Source: Thalassobaculum sp965228445 (GTDB lineage Bacteria; Pseudomonadota; Alphaproteobacteria; Thalassobaculales; Thalassobaculaceae). From it: a stretch of 64,000 nt of DNA. Both the position numbers and the translations under genes were made by a program. Shown one piece after another: positions 51,809-60,994 of the stretch (within the stretch, counting starts at the first letter, position 1; the number at the start of each line of letters is the position of its first letter). The stretch lies in the NCBI GenBank assembly GCA_965228445.1, contig OZ245813.1:744001-808000 (forward strand), given 5' to 3'. The notes below the pieces were generated by a model. That model was not told where the DNA came from. It worked only from the letters and a program-made list of their open reading frames with translations, and ran no database searches.

Positions 51809-52258
51809 ATGACCTCTGTCGCGATCGCCGTTGCGTCCGATCATGCCGGTTTTCCGCTGAAGAACGATCTCGCGGACTTTCTGCGCGAGAAAGGATTCGA
51901 GGTGCTGGATCTCGGTACTGACGGTGCCGCGTCAGTCGATTATCCGGACTTCGCCTTCGAGATGGCGCGCGCGCTGAAGGACGGAAAGGCCGCCCGCGGC
52001 GTGCTGGTCTGCGGCACCGGACTTGGAATCAGCATCGCCGCCAACAGATATCCCTGGGTGCGCGCCGCCCTGTGCCACGACGTCACCACCGCGCGGCTGT
52101 GCCGCGAGCATAACGACGCCAATGTCATCGCCCTCGGCGGTCGGCTGCTCGGCGTCGAGCTTGCGCGCGACTGCCTGGAGACGTTTCTTGCCACCGAGTT
52201 CGGCGGCGACCGTCACGCACGGCGGGTCGGCAAGATGACCAATCCGCCGGAACTGTAA
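51809..52258 (+). CDS. rpiB: Ribose-5-phosphate isomerase B
   Basis: Interconverts ribose-5-phosphate and ribulose-5-phosphate; ribulose-5-phosphate also feeds riboflavin synthesis encoded downstream. The 149-residue protein has the RpiB/LacAB signature VAIAVASDHAGFPLKNDL, CGTGLGISIAANR with the catalytic Cys, and CREHNDANVIALGGR. ATG 51809 is chosen by the family N-terminus; GGAG lies 10 bp upstream. glyA begins 77 bp later. Confidence 0.95.
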   Translation: MTSVAIAVASDHAGFPLKNDLADFLREKGFEVLDLGTDGAASVDYPDFAFEMARALKDGKAARGVLVCGTGLGISIAANRYPWVRAALCHDVTTARLCREHNDANVIALGGRLLGVELARDCLETFLATEFGGDRHARRVGKMTNPPEL

Positions 52259-52335
52259 GGCGCCACCGACCGGCGCCGAGCGACAACCGTCACCATCCGA
52301 CACCAGACTGAGGTCCTAAGGAGACCGATCTCTTC

Positions 52336-53637
52336 ATGACCCTCGCGACAGATTTCCACACCGATGCCGACACCTTCTTCGGCGCCAGCCTGGCCGAGAG
52401 CGATTCCGAGCTGCTCGGCTCGATCACCAAGGAGCTGCACCGTCAGCAGTCCCAGATCGAGCTGATCGCCTCGGAGAACATCGTCTCCCGCGCCGTGCTC
52501 GAGGCCCAGGGCTCCGTGCTCACCAACAAATACGCCGAAGGCTATCCCGGCCGACGCTATTATGGCGGCTGCGAGTTCGTCGACATCGCCGAGCAGCTCG
52601 CCATCGACCGGGCGAAGCAACTCTTCGACTGCCCCTTCGTGAACGTGCAGCCCCATTGCGGCGCCTCCGCCAACCAGGCGGTGTTCCTGGCGCTGCTGAA
52701 GCCGGGCGACACCATCCTGGGCATGTCGCTGGACGCCGGCGGTCACCTGACCCACGGCGCCAAGCCGAACCTGTCGGGCAAGTGGTTCAACGCCATCGGC
52801 TACGGCGTGACCAAGGACGAGGGCCGGATCGACTACGATCAGCTCGAGGCGCTGGCGAAGGAACACAAGCCGGCCATGATCATCGCCGGCGGCTCCGCCT
52901 ATCCGCGCGAGATCGACTTCGCGCGCTTCCGGCAGATCGCCGACGGCGTCGGCGCGCTGTTCATGGTCGATATGGCGCATTTCGCCGGCCTGGTCGCCGG
53001 CGGCGTGCTGCCGAGCCCGCTGCCCCATGCCGATGTGGTCACCACCACCACCCACAAGACCCTGCGCGGTCCGCGCGGCGGCATGATCCTGTCGCGCGAC
53101 GAGGATATCGGGAAGAAGATCAACTCCGCCGTCTTCCCGGGCCTGCAGGGCGGCCCGCTGATGCATGTGATCGCCGCCAAGGCGGTCGCCTTCGGCGAGG
53201 CGCTGCGGCCGGAGTTCAAGGCCTATGCCCAGGCCGTGGTCGACAACGCCCGGGCCCTGGCCGAGGTGCTCAAGAGCCGCGGTCTCGACATCGTGTCCGG
53301 CGGCACCGACAGCCACCTGATGCTGGTCGACCTGCGGCCCAAGGGCCTGACCGGCCGCGATACCGAGCACGCCCTGGAGCGCGCCGGCATCACCTGCAAC
53401 AAGAACGGCGTGCCGTTCGACCCGCAGAAGCCGATGGTCACCTCCGGTGTCCGTCTCGGCACCCCGGCCGGTACCACCCGCGGCTTCGGCGTGGCCGAGT
53501 TCCGCCAGATCGGTGAGCTGATCGGCGACGTGGTCGATGGTCTGGCCCGCAATCCGGAAGGCGACGGCCAGGTGGAAGCCCAGGTCCGGGCCAAGGTCGA
53601 GGCGCTGTGCAACCGCTTCCCGATCTATCCGGCCTGA
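52336..53637 (+). CDS. glyA: Serine hydroxymethyltransferase
   Basis: PLP enzyme converting serine and tetrahydrofolate to glycine and methylene-tetrahydrofolate. The 433-residue protein has the PLP Lys241 in VTTTTHKTLRGPRGG, IELIASENIVS, NKYAEGYPGRRYYGGCEFVD and GVRLGTPAGTTRGF. AAGGAG lies about 15 bp before the ATG. nrdR follows 20 bp later, a conserved pairing. Confidence 0.97.
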   Translation: MTLATDFHTDADTFFGASLAESDSELLGSITKELHRQQSQIELIASENIVSRAVLEAQGSVLTNKYAEGYPGRRYYGGCEFVDIAEQLAIDRAKQLFDCPFVNVQPHCGASANQAVFLALLKPGDTILGMSLDAGGHLTHGAKPNLSGKWFNAIGYGVTKDEGRIDYDQLEALAKEHKPAMIIAGGSAYPREIDFARFRQIADGVGALFMVDMAHFAGLVAGGVLPSPLPHADVVTTTTHKTLRGPRGGMILSRDEDIGKKINSAVFPGLQGGPLMHVIAAKAVAFGEALRPEFKAYAQAVVDNARALAEVLKSRGLDIVSGGTDSHLMLVDLRPKGLTGRDTEHALERAGITCNKNGVPFDPQKPMVTSGVRLGTPAGTTRGFGVAEFRQIGELIGDVVDGLARNPEGDGQVEAQVRAKVEALCNRFPIYPA

Positions 53638-53657
53638 GCGAGTGAGGGAGTAGAGGC

Positions 53658-54128
53658 ATGCGCTGTCCGTTCTGCGGGAATGAAGACACCCAGGTGAAGG
53701 ACTCCCGTCCCACCGAGGACAACACCGCCATAAGGCGCCGCCGGTTCTGCCCGGAATGCAGCGCCCGCTTCACCACGTTCGAGCGGGTGCAGCTCCGGGA
53801 GCTGACGGTGGTCAAGAAGACGGGCAAGCGCGCGCCTTTCGACCGGGACAAGCTGGCGCGGTCGATCCAGATCGCGCTGCGCAAGCGCCCGGTCGATCCC
53901 GAGCGTATAGAGCGCCTGGTGACCGGCATCGTCCGGCGCCTGGAGAGCATGGGCGAGAGCGAGATCCCGTCCGAGGTCATCGGCGAGATGGTCATGGACG
54001 CGCTCGCCAATGTCGACCCGGTCGCCTATGTGCGCTTCGCCTCGGTCTACAAGAATTTCCGCGAGGCGAAGGACTTCGAGAACTTCGTCGAGGAAATCCA
54101 GAGCGGCGGCAACTTCATCGACGACTGA
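53658..54128 (+). CDS. nrdR: Transcriptional repressor NrdR
   Basis: Represses ribonucleotide reductase genes in response to bound ATP/dATP. The 156-residue protein has the zinc ribbon C3-P-F-C6 ... C31-P-E-C34 and an ATP-cone (residues ~49-139, VVKKTGKRAPFDRDKLARSI). Length is normal. Its NrdR boxes would lie upstream of nrd genes, which are not in this window. Confidence 0.96.
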   Translation: MRCPFCGNEDTQVKDSRPTEDNTAIRRRRFCPECSARFTTFERVQLRELTVVKKTGKRAPFDRDKLARSIQIALRKRPVDPERIERLVTGIVRRLESMGESEIPSEVIGEMVMDALANVDPVAYVRFASVYKNFREAKDFENFVEEIQSGGNFIDD

Positions 54129-54153
54129 CCGCCGACGGGCAGGGCGGTCCGCC

Positions 54154-55275
54154 ATGACCTCCGCATCCTCCATCACCGAGACCGACCGCCGGTTCATGGC
54201 GGTCGCGCTGCGGCTGGCCCGGCGCGGCATGGGGCGCACCGCCGACAACCCGTCGGTCGGCTGCGTGCTGGTCCGCGACGGCGAGATCGTCGCCCGGGCC
54301 CGCACCGCCGACGGCGGCCGGCCCCATGCCGAGGCCAATGCCCTGGCCCAGGCGGGGGCTGCGGCCCGCGGCACCACCGCCTATGTCACCCTGGAACCCT
54401 GCGCCCATTGGGGCCGCACGCCGCCCTGTTCCCAGGCGCTGATCGATGCCGGCGTCGCCCGGGTCGTGGTCGCCGCCGAGGATCCCGACCCGCGGGTCGA
54501 TGGCGGCGGGTTCGCCATGCTGCGGGCGGCCGGGATCGAGGTCGTGACCGGCGTCTGCACCGCGGAGGCCGAAGCGGGGCTCGCGGGATATCTCTCCAGC
54601 CGGCGCACCGGACGCCCGGCGGTCACCCTCAAGCTCGCCGCCAGCCTGGACGGCCGCATCGCCACCGCGACCGGCGCCAGCCGCTGGATCACCGGGGCGG
54701 AGGCCAGGGCGCGCGGGCACCTGATGCGGGCGCGGCACGACGCCATCCTGGTCGGCTCCGGCACCGCCGCGGCCGACGATCCGGACCTGACCTGCCGGCT
54801 GCCGGGGCTGCAGGCGCAGTCGCCGGTGCGGGTGGTGCTCGACAGCGCGCTGTCCCTGTCGCCGAGCGCGCGTCTCGCGGTCACCGCCGGCGAGGTTCCG
54901 ACCTGGGTCGTCTGCGGTGCGGCGGCCGAGCCGGCGCGGCGTGCGGCGTTCGAGGCGCAGGGCGTCACCGTTCTGCCGGTGGCCGTGGATGGCGAGGGCC
55001 GCCCGGCCGTCGCCGCGGCGTTGTCGGCGCTCGCCGGGCGCGGGATCAACAGCCTGCTGGTGGAGGGCGGGGCCGCCGTGGCCGCGGCCTTCCTGCGGGC
55101 GGATGCGGTCGACACGCTCGCCCTGTTCCGCGCACCGGTGGCGATCGGCGGCGACGGACGGGCCGTGCTGGACGGGCTTTCGGTCACCGATCTGGACGGG
55201 GCCCCGCGCTTCCGGTCGGCCGGGATCGACCGGCTCGGTACGGATACGCTGGAAACTCTGCGCCGACGGACATAG
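54154..55275 (+). CDS. ribD: Bifunctional riboflavin biosynthesis deaminase/reductase RibD
   Basis: Catalyses the second and third steps after GTP opening: deamination of the pyrimidine, then reduction of the ribosyl side chain. The 373-residue protein has the zinc deaminase site H58-A-E, C83 and C92 (PCAHWGRTPPC), the G-x-T/N-x-x-NPSVGCVLV start, and the reductase domain with VTLKLAASLDGRIAT and LLVEGGAAVAAAFL. ATG 54154 is chosen because the longer frame overlaps nrdR. It heads the rib genes. Confidence 0.95.
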   Translation: MTSASSITETDRRFMAVALRLARRGMGRTADNPSVGCVLVRDGEIVARARTADGGRPHAEANALAQAGAAARGTTAYVTLEPCAHWGRTPPCSQALIDAGVARVVVAAEDPDPRVDGGGFAMLRAAGIEVVTGVCTAEAEAGLAGYLSSRRTGRPAVTLKLAASLDGRIATATGASRWITGAEARARGHLMRARHDAILVGSGTAAADDPDLTCRLPGLQAQSPVRVVLDSALSLSPSARLAVTAGEVPTWVVCGAAAEPARRAAFEAQGVTVLPVAVDGEGRPAVAAALSALAGRGINSLLVEGGAAVAAAFLRADAVDTLALFRAPVAIGGDGRAVLDGLSVTDLDGAPRFRSAGIDRLGTDTLETLRRRT

Positions 55276-55284
55276 GTTGCGGCC

Positions 55285-55914
55285 ATGTTCACAGGCATCA
55301 TCACCGATATCGGCCGCGTGCGGTCGGTCGAGCAGCGCGGCGACACGCGCTTCGTCATCGCCACCGGCTACGCCATGGACAGCGTCGATATCGGCGCCTC
55401 CATCGCCTGCGGCGGCGCCTGTCTGACCGTGGTCGAGAAGACGGCGGACAGCTTCACCGTCGACGTCTCCGCCGAGACCCTGTCGAAGACCACGCTCGGC
55501 ACGTGGGTCGACGGCACGCCGGTCAACCTGGAGCGCTCCCTAACCCTGGGCTCGGAACTGGGCGGCCATCTGGTCACCGGCCATGTGGACGGGCTGGCGA
55601 GGTTGGTCGCGGTCGAGCGGGACGGCGACAGCCACCGGCTGTCGGTGGAGGCGCCCGAAGGTCTGGAAGGGTTCGTGGCCACCAAGGGCTCGGTCTGCCT
55701 CGACGGCGTGTCGCTGACCGTGAACGCGGTCCAGGGCCGCCGGTTCGAGCTCAACCTGATCCCCCATACCTGGGACCACACCACGTTCCGCGAGCGCGCG
55801 GTCGGGGATAATTTGAACATGGAAGTGGACCTGCTTGCGCGTTACGTTGCGCGCCTCGCCGAGACCGGGACGGTGCCCGTCTCGTCGCTGATCAGCCGAA
55901 CGAATGGATCGTGA
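55285..55914 (+). CDS. ribE: Riboflavin synthase
   Basis: Dismutates two dimethylribityllumazine molecules to riboflavin. The 209-residue protein shows the two lumazine-binding repeats: MFTGIITDIGRVRSVEQRGD with SIACGGACLTVV, and GHVDGLARLV with SVCLDGVSLTVN. The family N-terminal MFTGII is intact. It lies 9 bp after ribD, and its stop shares one base with the ribB start. Confidence 0.95.
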   Translation: MFTGIITDIGRVRSVEQRGDTRFVIATGYAMDSVDIGASIACGGACLTVVEKTADSFTVDVSAETLSKTTLGTWVDGTPVNLERSLTLGSELGGHLVTGHVDGLARLVAVERDGDSHRLSVEAPEGLEGFVATKGSVCLDGVSLTVNAVQGRRFELNLIPHTWDHTTFRERAVGDNLNMEVDLLARYVARLAETGTVPVSSLISRTNGS

Positions 55915-57068
55915 TGTCCGAGCAGCAACCGCAATCCCTGTCGGAGGTCTATACCGGCGCGCTCTCCTCCATCGAGGAAGTCGTCGAGGAGGCCCGCTCC
56001 GGACGGATGTTCATCCTGGTCGATGACGAGAACCGGGAGAACGAGGGCGATATCTGCGTGGTCGCGCAGATGGCCACGCCGGAAGTCATCAATTTCATGG
56101 CCAAGCATGCGCGCGGGCTGATCTGCCTGTCGCTGACCCGCGAACGGATCGACAAGCTCGGCCTGCCGCTGATGTCGTCGCGCAACGAGACCCGGCACGA
56201 GACCGCCTTCACCGTCTCCATCGAGGCGCGCGACGGCGTGACCACCGGCATCTCGGCCCATGACCGGGCCCATACCATCCAGGTCGCCATCGACCCGCAG
56301 CGCGGCCGCGAGGACATCGTCACCCCGGGTCACGTGTTCCCGCTGATGGCGCGCGAGGGCGGCACCCTGGTGCGCGCCGGCCATACCGAGGCGGTGGTCG
56401 ACATCGCCCGCATGGCCGGGCTGAACCCGTCCGGCGTGATCTGCGAGATCATGAACGACGACGGCACCATGGCGCGGCTGCCGGATCTGGTGCAGTTCGC
56501 CCAGTTCCACAACATGAAGATCGCCACGATCGCCGACCTGATCGCCTATCGCCGGCGCACCGAGAGCGTCGTCGACCGCGCGGTGGAGACCACCCTGCGC
56601 AGCAAGTTCGGCGGCGACTGGCGCATGATCGTCTACACCAACAAGGTGACCTATGCGGAGCATGTGGTCCTGGTGAAGGGCGACATCACCACCAAGGACC
56701 CGGTGCTGGTCCGCATGCACGCGCTGAACGTGCTGGACGACGTGCTCGGCGACGACAGCGGCAAGCGCGGCGGCACCCTCGGCGCCGCCATGAAGCTGAT
56801 CGGCGAGGTCGGGCGCGGCGTGGTCGTGCTGATCCGCGAGCCGAGCGCCACCTCGCTGTCCGACCGGGTGCGCGACAAGCTGCGCGCCGAAGCGGAGGGC
56901 CGCGTGCCCCATGCCGAGCTGCGCGACTACGGCGTCGGCGCGCAGATCCTGCTGGACCTCGGCATCCACGAGATGGTGCTGCTGTCCAACACCAAACGAA
57001 CCATCATCGGGCTCGACGGCTACGGCCTCAGCGTCGTCGAACAGCGCCCGATCCCTATCGACGAGTGA
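55914..57068 (+). CDS. ribB: Dihydroxybutanone-phosphate synthase fused to a degenerate GTP cyclohydrolase II domain (RibBX type)
   Basis: The N-terminal domain (residues ~15-215) makes 3,4-dihydroxy-2-butanone-4-phosphate from ribulose-5-phosphate; DDENRENEGDI, the catalytic GHVFPLMAREGG and HTEAVVDIARMAGL are intact. The C-terminal domain (to 385) aligns with GTP cyclohydrolase II, but where the zinc-site Cys and HSEC/GD motif should be it reads VRMHALNVLDDVLGDDSGKR (near residue 265-285) with no Cys. So only the RibB activity is expected, and GTP cyclohydrolase II must be encoded elsewhere. Such RibBX fusions are known in proteobacteria. Confidence 0.9.
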   Translation: MSEQQPQSLSEVYTGALSSIEEVVEEARSGRMFILVDDENRENEGDICVVAQMATPEVINFMAKHARGLICLSLTRERIDKLGLPLMSSRNETRHETAFTVSIEARDGVTTGISAHDRAHTIQVAIDPQRGREDIVTPGHVFPLMAREGGTLVRAGHTEAVVDIARMAGLNPSGVICEIMNDDGTMARLPDLVQFAQFHNMKIATIADLIAYRRRTESVVDRAVETTLRSKFGGDWRMIVYTNKVTYAEHVVLVKGDITTKDPVLVRMHALNVLDDVLGDDSGKRGGTLGAAMKLIGEVGRGVVVLIREPSATSLSDRVRDKLRAEAEGRVPHAELRDYGVGAQILLDLGIHEMVLLSNTKRTIIGLDGYGLSVVEQRPIPIDE

Positions 57069-57081
57069 GAAGAACAAGACC

Positions 57082-57525
57082 ATGCCCCGCATCCTGATCG
57101 TAGAAGCCAGGTTTTACGAGGACATCGCCGATGAACTCGGCCGCGGTGCCATCCAGCATCTGGAGGCCGCCGGCGTCGAGTACGACCGCATCACCGTGCC
57201 GGGCGCCTTCGAGATCCCCGGCGCCATCTCCATGGCCCATCAGGGCTCGCTGAAGGGCGGGGTGGCCTATGACGGCTATGTCGCGCTCGGCTGCGTGATC
57301 CGCGGCGAGACCACCCATTACGACTATGTCTGCGGCGAGAGCGCGCGGGGCCTGATGGACCTGTCCGTGCGCGACAACCTGGCGATCGGCTACGGTATCC
57401 TGACCGTCGAGATCGGCGACCAGGCCTGGGCGCGTGCGCGGGTCAGCGAGAAGAACAAGGGCAAGGACGCCGCCGAGGCCTGCCTGGCGATGGTCTCCCT
57501 GCGCCACCAGTTCGCCCTGTCATGA
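57082..57525 (+). CDS. ribH: 6,7-dimethyl-8-ribityllumazine synthase
   Basis: Condenses the products of RibB and RibD to the lumazine precursor of riboflavin. The 147-residue protein has PGAFEIPGAI, the GCVIRGETTHYDYVC segment with catalytic His, and the YGILTVE strand. GAGAAG is upstream of ATG 57082. The stop overlaps the nusB start (ATGA), the classical ribH-nusB arrangement. Confidence 0.95.
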   Translation: MPRILIVEARFYEDIADELGRGAIQHLEAAGVEYDRITVPGAFEIPGAISMAHQGSLKGGVAYDGYVALGCVIRGETTHYDYVCGESARGLMDLSVRDNLAIGYGILTVEIGDQAWARARVSEKNKGKDAAEACLAMVSLRHQFALS

Positions 57526-58022
57526 GCGACACCGGCAAATCCGCCAAGCACGGCCGCGGCAAGACCGTCGCCCGCCGGCTGGCCCGACTCGCCGCCGCCC
57601 AGGCGCTGTACGAGATCGAGGTGGCCAAGGCTTCGCCGCATCAGGTGGTGCCGACCTTCGTGTCGAGCGGCTTCAGCGGCATCGTCGACGATGCCGAGTC
57701 GCGCCCGGTGGACGCGCTGTTCTTCGAGAAGCTGGTGCTCGGCACGGTCGGCGACATGCCGACCATCGATCCGATGCTGGTGAACGCCCTGGAGCCGGAC
57801 TTCAACCTGGGCCGCCTGGAGGTGCTGCTGCGCGCCATCCTGCGCCTGGGCACCTACGAGCTGCTGTCCTTTGGCGATGTTCCGGCGAAGGTGGTGATCA
57901 CCGAGTATGTCGAGCTCGGTCGAGACTTCTTCTCCGGCCGGGAGCCGGCGCTGGTGAACGCGGTCCTCGACCGGCTCGCGCGGCTGCTGCGCGAGGGCGA
58001 GATCGCCGACCGGACCGAGTGA
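57522..58022 (+). CDS. nusB: Transcription antitermination factor NusB
   Basis: Binds boxA RNA with NusE (S10) in rRNA antitermination. The 166-residue all-helical protein has the family elements RLARLAAAQALYEIE near the N-terminus and LEVLLRAILRLGTYELLSF then AKVVITEYVELGRDFF in the C-terminal half. It starts inside the ribH stop and is followed 22 bp later by thiL. Confidence 0.95.
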   Translation: MSDTGKSAKHGRGKTVARRLARLAAAQALYEIEVAKASPHQVVPTFVSSGFSGIVDDAESRPVDALFFEKLVLGTVGDMPTIDPMLVNALEPDFNLGRLEVLLRAILRLGTYELLSFGDVPAKVVITEYVELGRDFFSGREPALVNAVLDRLARLLREGEIADRTE

Positions 58023-58044
58023 GACGGCGAGGGGCGGCGCGGCG

Positions 58045-59037
58045 ATGAGCGAGGAGTCCGAGCCGCTCGGCGAATTCGACCGGATCGCCCGGTTTTTCGC
58101 GCCCCTGGCCGAGGAGGCGCCGGGAGCGTTCGGCCTGACCGACGACGCCGCCGCCCTGCCGCCGCTGGAGCCAGGCCGCGACTGGGTGGTCACCGTCGAC
58201 GCGCTGGTCTCCGCCATCCATTTCCTGCCCGACGACCCGCCCGACCTGGTGGCCCGCAAGGCGCTGCGGGTGAACCTGTCGGACCTGGCGGCCATGGGCG
58301 CCGCGCCGTACGGCTACACCCTCGCCCTGGCCCTGCCGAAGGACCTGCCGGAGCCGCAGCGCTGGCTTAAGGCGTTCGCCCGGGGTCTGGCGGCCGATCA
58401 GGCGGAGTACGGCATCCATCTGCTGGGCGGCGACAGCGTCTCCACCAAGGGGCCGATCACCCTGTCGATCACCGCCTTCGGCGTCGCGCAACGGGACAGC
58501 ATCCTGCGCCGGGCCGCCGCCGAGCCGGGCCACGACCTCTGGGTCAGCGGGACGGTTGGCGACAGCGCGCTGGGCCTGCGGGTCGCCCAGGGGCTGCTGT
58601 CGGGCCGGTTCTCCGACTTGGCGGACCGCTACCGGCTGCCGCAGCCACGCGTCGCGCTCGGCCCGAGGTTGGCCGGCACAGCTGCCGCCGCCCTCGACGT
58701 CTCCGACGGGCTGGTTCAGGACGCCGGGCATATCGCCGCCCAGTCCGGCTGCCGCGTGATCATCGACGCGCCGCGGGTTCCGGTGTCGCCCTCGGTGGCC
58801 GAGCTGGTCAGCGACGATCCGGAACTGTTCGCTCTGGTGCTGACCGGCGGCGACGACTACGAGCTGCTGTTCACCGCCGCCCCGCAGGCCGCCTCCGCCG
58901 TCGAGCAGGCCGGGCGCGAGGCGGGCGTATCCGTCACCCGCATCGGTCGGGTAGAGTCCGGCGCCGGGGTCGAGGTTCTCGACCATCGCGGTGCCCCGCT
59001 GGAAGGCCTGGCCGTCCGGGGCTGGAGCCACTTCTGA
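58045..59037 (+). CDS. thiL: Thiamine-monophosphate kinase
   Basis: Makes thiamine pyrophosphate from thiamine monophosphate and ATP. The 330-residue PurM-fold protein has LTDDAAALPP, VTVDALVSAIHFLPDD with metal-binding Asp residues, LRVNLSDLAAMGA, LLGGDSVSTKGP and the C-terminal ALVLTGGDDYELLFTAA. Placement after nusB is common in proteobacteria. Confidence 0.95.
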   Translation: MSEESEPLGEFDRIARFFAPLAEEAPGAFGLTDDAAALPPLEPGRDWVVTVDALVSAIHFLPDDPPDLVARKALRVNLSDLAAMGAAPYGYTLALALPKDLPEPQRWLKAFARGLAADQAEYGIHLLGGDSVSTKGPITLSITAFGVAQRDSILRRAAAEPGHDLWVSGTVGDSALGLRVAQGLLSGRFSDLADRYRLPQPRVALGPRLAGTAAAALDVSDGLVQDAGHIAAQSGCRVIIDAPRVPVSPSVAELVSDDPELFALVLTGGDDYELLFTAAPQAASAVEQAGREAGVSVTRIGRVESGAGVEVLDHRGAPLEGLAVRGWSHF

Positions 59038-59051
59038 CGGAGCGCTGAACG

Positions 59052-59531
59052 ATGAAGATCGTCATCATCCTCGTCGTCCTGCTCGCGCTTGCCGGCGGCG
59101 GGCTGTTCGGCGTGGCGTCCTTCGCCCCGGACCTGCTGCCGCCTCCGCTCCAGTCGCTGATGGGCATCGAGGTTGCCGAGGCGGAGGAACCCGTCGAGGA
59201 CAAGCCGCCGGAGAACACCACCCTGATCGACGTCGACCCGCTGACCATTCCGATCTTCGAGGACGGGGACGTCTCGCGCTTCCTGGTGATGGACATCCTG
59301 CTGGAGGTGGAGTTCGGCGAGAAACAGAACTACGTCAACCAGCAGATGCCCCGGATCATCGACACCATCCTGACCTATGTCCACGCCCTGGCCGCCCTGA
59401 ACATCGAGCCGGGGATCTCCGACCGGCAGTTCCTGAAGGAACGGCTGCTCGCCAAGTTGGATGAGACAATAGGTAAGGGATATATCCATAACATATTGTT
59501 CCAGAACCTTTTCGAACGCCCGCTAGGCTGA
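59052..59531 (+). CDS. Membrane-anchored FliL-like protein
   Basis: A 159-residue protein with one N-terminal membrane helix (residues ~3-22), a Glu/Pro-rich linker and a C-terminal domain (residues ~60-155) whose layout resembles FliL: a strand pair around FLVMDILLEVEF, helix QMPRIIDTILTYVHAL, and FLKERLLAKLDETIG ending in IHNILFQNLFERPL. FliL proteins associate with flagellar stators, but no flagellar gene adjoins, so the role is uncertain. The last 21 codons (59466-59528) use ATA, ACA, GGA, TTG, CTT and CTA, unlike the rest of the gene. Confidence 0.55.
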   Translation: MKIVIILVVLLALAGGGLFGVASFAPDLLPPPLQSLMGIEVAEAEEPVEDKPPENTTLIDVDPLTIPIFEDGDVSRFLVMDILLEVEFGEKQNYVNQQMPRIIDTILTYVHALAALNIEPGISDRQFLKERLLAKLDETIGKGYIHNILFQNLFERPLG

Positions 59532-59806
59532 GGCGAACGCGTGCCGCGCGCCGAAGCTCGGCGCAAGCGGAGCCCGACCGGATGGGGCCATCCCATGGCG
59601 TGGTTTCATTCCGGTATCGGGCGTTTCGGGAACGATTGAGGGGGTCGGGAGGGCGTCGGCTGACCTGATCGTGCGCTCTGGCCGGGAATGGGCCAAGGCG
59701 GATCGGGGGTGGACGGCATCGGTCGCGGGGAGTAGGGGACTGATCCCCCCTTCAACCGGTTTCCGCCCGTGTGTCGCGGAACCGGGCGCGTTCAGGAGCC
59801 TCCCGA
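59532..59806. other. Spacer between the FliL-like gene and the MFS transporter
   Basis: No gene is seen in these 275 bp. A stem-loop GCGCCGA-AGC-TCGGCGC (59548-59564) follows the upstream stop without a T tract and may end or protect that messenger. No clear promoter is visible. Confidence 0.5.
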
Positions 59807-60994
59807 ATGTCCCTCCGCGACCCCTCGGTCAAGAATGTGGTGCTGCTGGCGATCTGCCAGGCCCTGTCGATGTCCGGGATGATCATGAACATGACGGTGA
59901 CGGCCTTGGCGGGGGAGACCCTGGCGCCGGACCCGGCCTATGCGACGCTGCCGCTGGCGTTCCAGTTCACCGCGACCATGCTCACCACCATGCCGGCCGC
60001 GCTCTACATGCGCCAGGTCGGCAGGCGGCTCGGCTTCACGACCGGCGTGCTGATCGGGGTGACAGGCGCCTTCGTCGGCGTGTCGGCGATCTTCTCCGGC
60101 AATTTCCTGCTGTTCTGCCTGGCCTCCATGATGATCGGCTCGTTCCAGGGCTTCGCCGTGCTGTACCGCTATGCGGCGGCCGATACCGCTTCGGACAGCT
60201 TCCGGCCGCGGGCGATCTCGCTGGTGCTGGCCGGCGGCGTGGTGGCGGCACTGCTTGGCCCGGAACTGGCGAAGGCGTCCTACGACTGGTTCGCGCCGGT
60301 CATGTTCGCCGGCAGCTTCGTGGCGATCGCCGTCGTGCAGGCGCTCAGCCTGATCTTCCTGGCGTTCGTGCAGATCCCGCGCCCCAGTGCGGAGAGCCGG
60401 GCGGAGAGCGGCCGGCCGCTGCTGGAGATCGCGCGCCAGCCGACCTTCCTGGTCGCCGTCATGGGCGCGATGGTCGGCTATGGCAGCATGACCTTCGTGA
60501 TGACCGCCACGCCGCTGGCCATGGAGGATTGCGGATTCGCGTTCCACGACTCCGCCGTGGTGATCCAGTGGCATGCGGTCGGCATGTTCGCGCCGTCCTT
60601 CTTCACCGGCTCCCTGATCAACCGCTTCGGCGTGATCCGGATCATGCTGACCGGCGTGGCCGCCTACCTGCTCTGCATTGCCATCAACTTCTCCGGCATC
60701 GAGTTCCTGCAGTTCTTCTCGGCCCTGGTCTTGCTCGGTATTGGCTGGAACTTCCTGTTCATTGGCGGCACCACGCTTCTTACCGAGTCGTACCGCCCGT
60801 CGGAGCGCGCCAAGGTGCAGGGCTTCGGCGATTTCCTGGTGTTCTCGGCGTCCACGGTGGCGGCGTTCTCGTCCGGCTACATCAACCATAACTTCGGATG
60901 GCAGGCGGTGAATCTGGGCATCCTCCCGCTCGCCGTGGCCGTCGGTATCGCCCTCATCTGGTACGGAAGCCGACGCCGCGTTTCGGCTGCCTGA
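59807..60994 (+). CDS. Major facilitator superfamily (MFS) transporter
   Basis: A 395-residue inner-membrane protein with about twelve hydrophobic segments and the loop motif RQVGRRLGFTTGVLIG (GxxxDR/KxGRR-like) between segments 2 and 3. It resembles the YfkF/YfcJ-type MFS branch of uncharacterised exporters; substrate unknown. ATG 59807 is preferred, with AGGAG 8 bp upstream; a GTG at 59771 is possible. It is a single gene followed by a large stem-loop. Confidence 0.83.
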   Translation: MSLRDPSVKNVVLLAICQALSMSGMIMNMTVTALAGETLAPDPAYATLPLAFQFTATMLTTMPAALYMRQVGRRLGFTTGVLIGVTGAFVGVSAIFSGNFLLFCLASMMIGSFQGFAVLYRYAAADTASDSFRPRAISLVLAGGVVAALLGPELAKASYDWFAPVMFAGSFVAIAVVQALSLIFLAFVQIPRPSAESRAESGRPLLEIARQPTFLVAVMGAMVGYGSMTFVMTATPLAMEDCGFAFHDSAVVIQWHAVGMFAPSFFTGSLINRFGVIRIMLTGVAAYLLCIAINFSGIEFLQFFSALVLLGIGWNFLFIGGTTLLTESYRPSERAKVQGFGDFLVFSASTVAAFSSGYINHNFGWQAVNLGILPLAVAVGIALIWYGSRRRVSAA

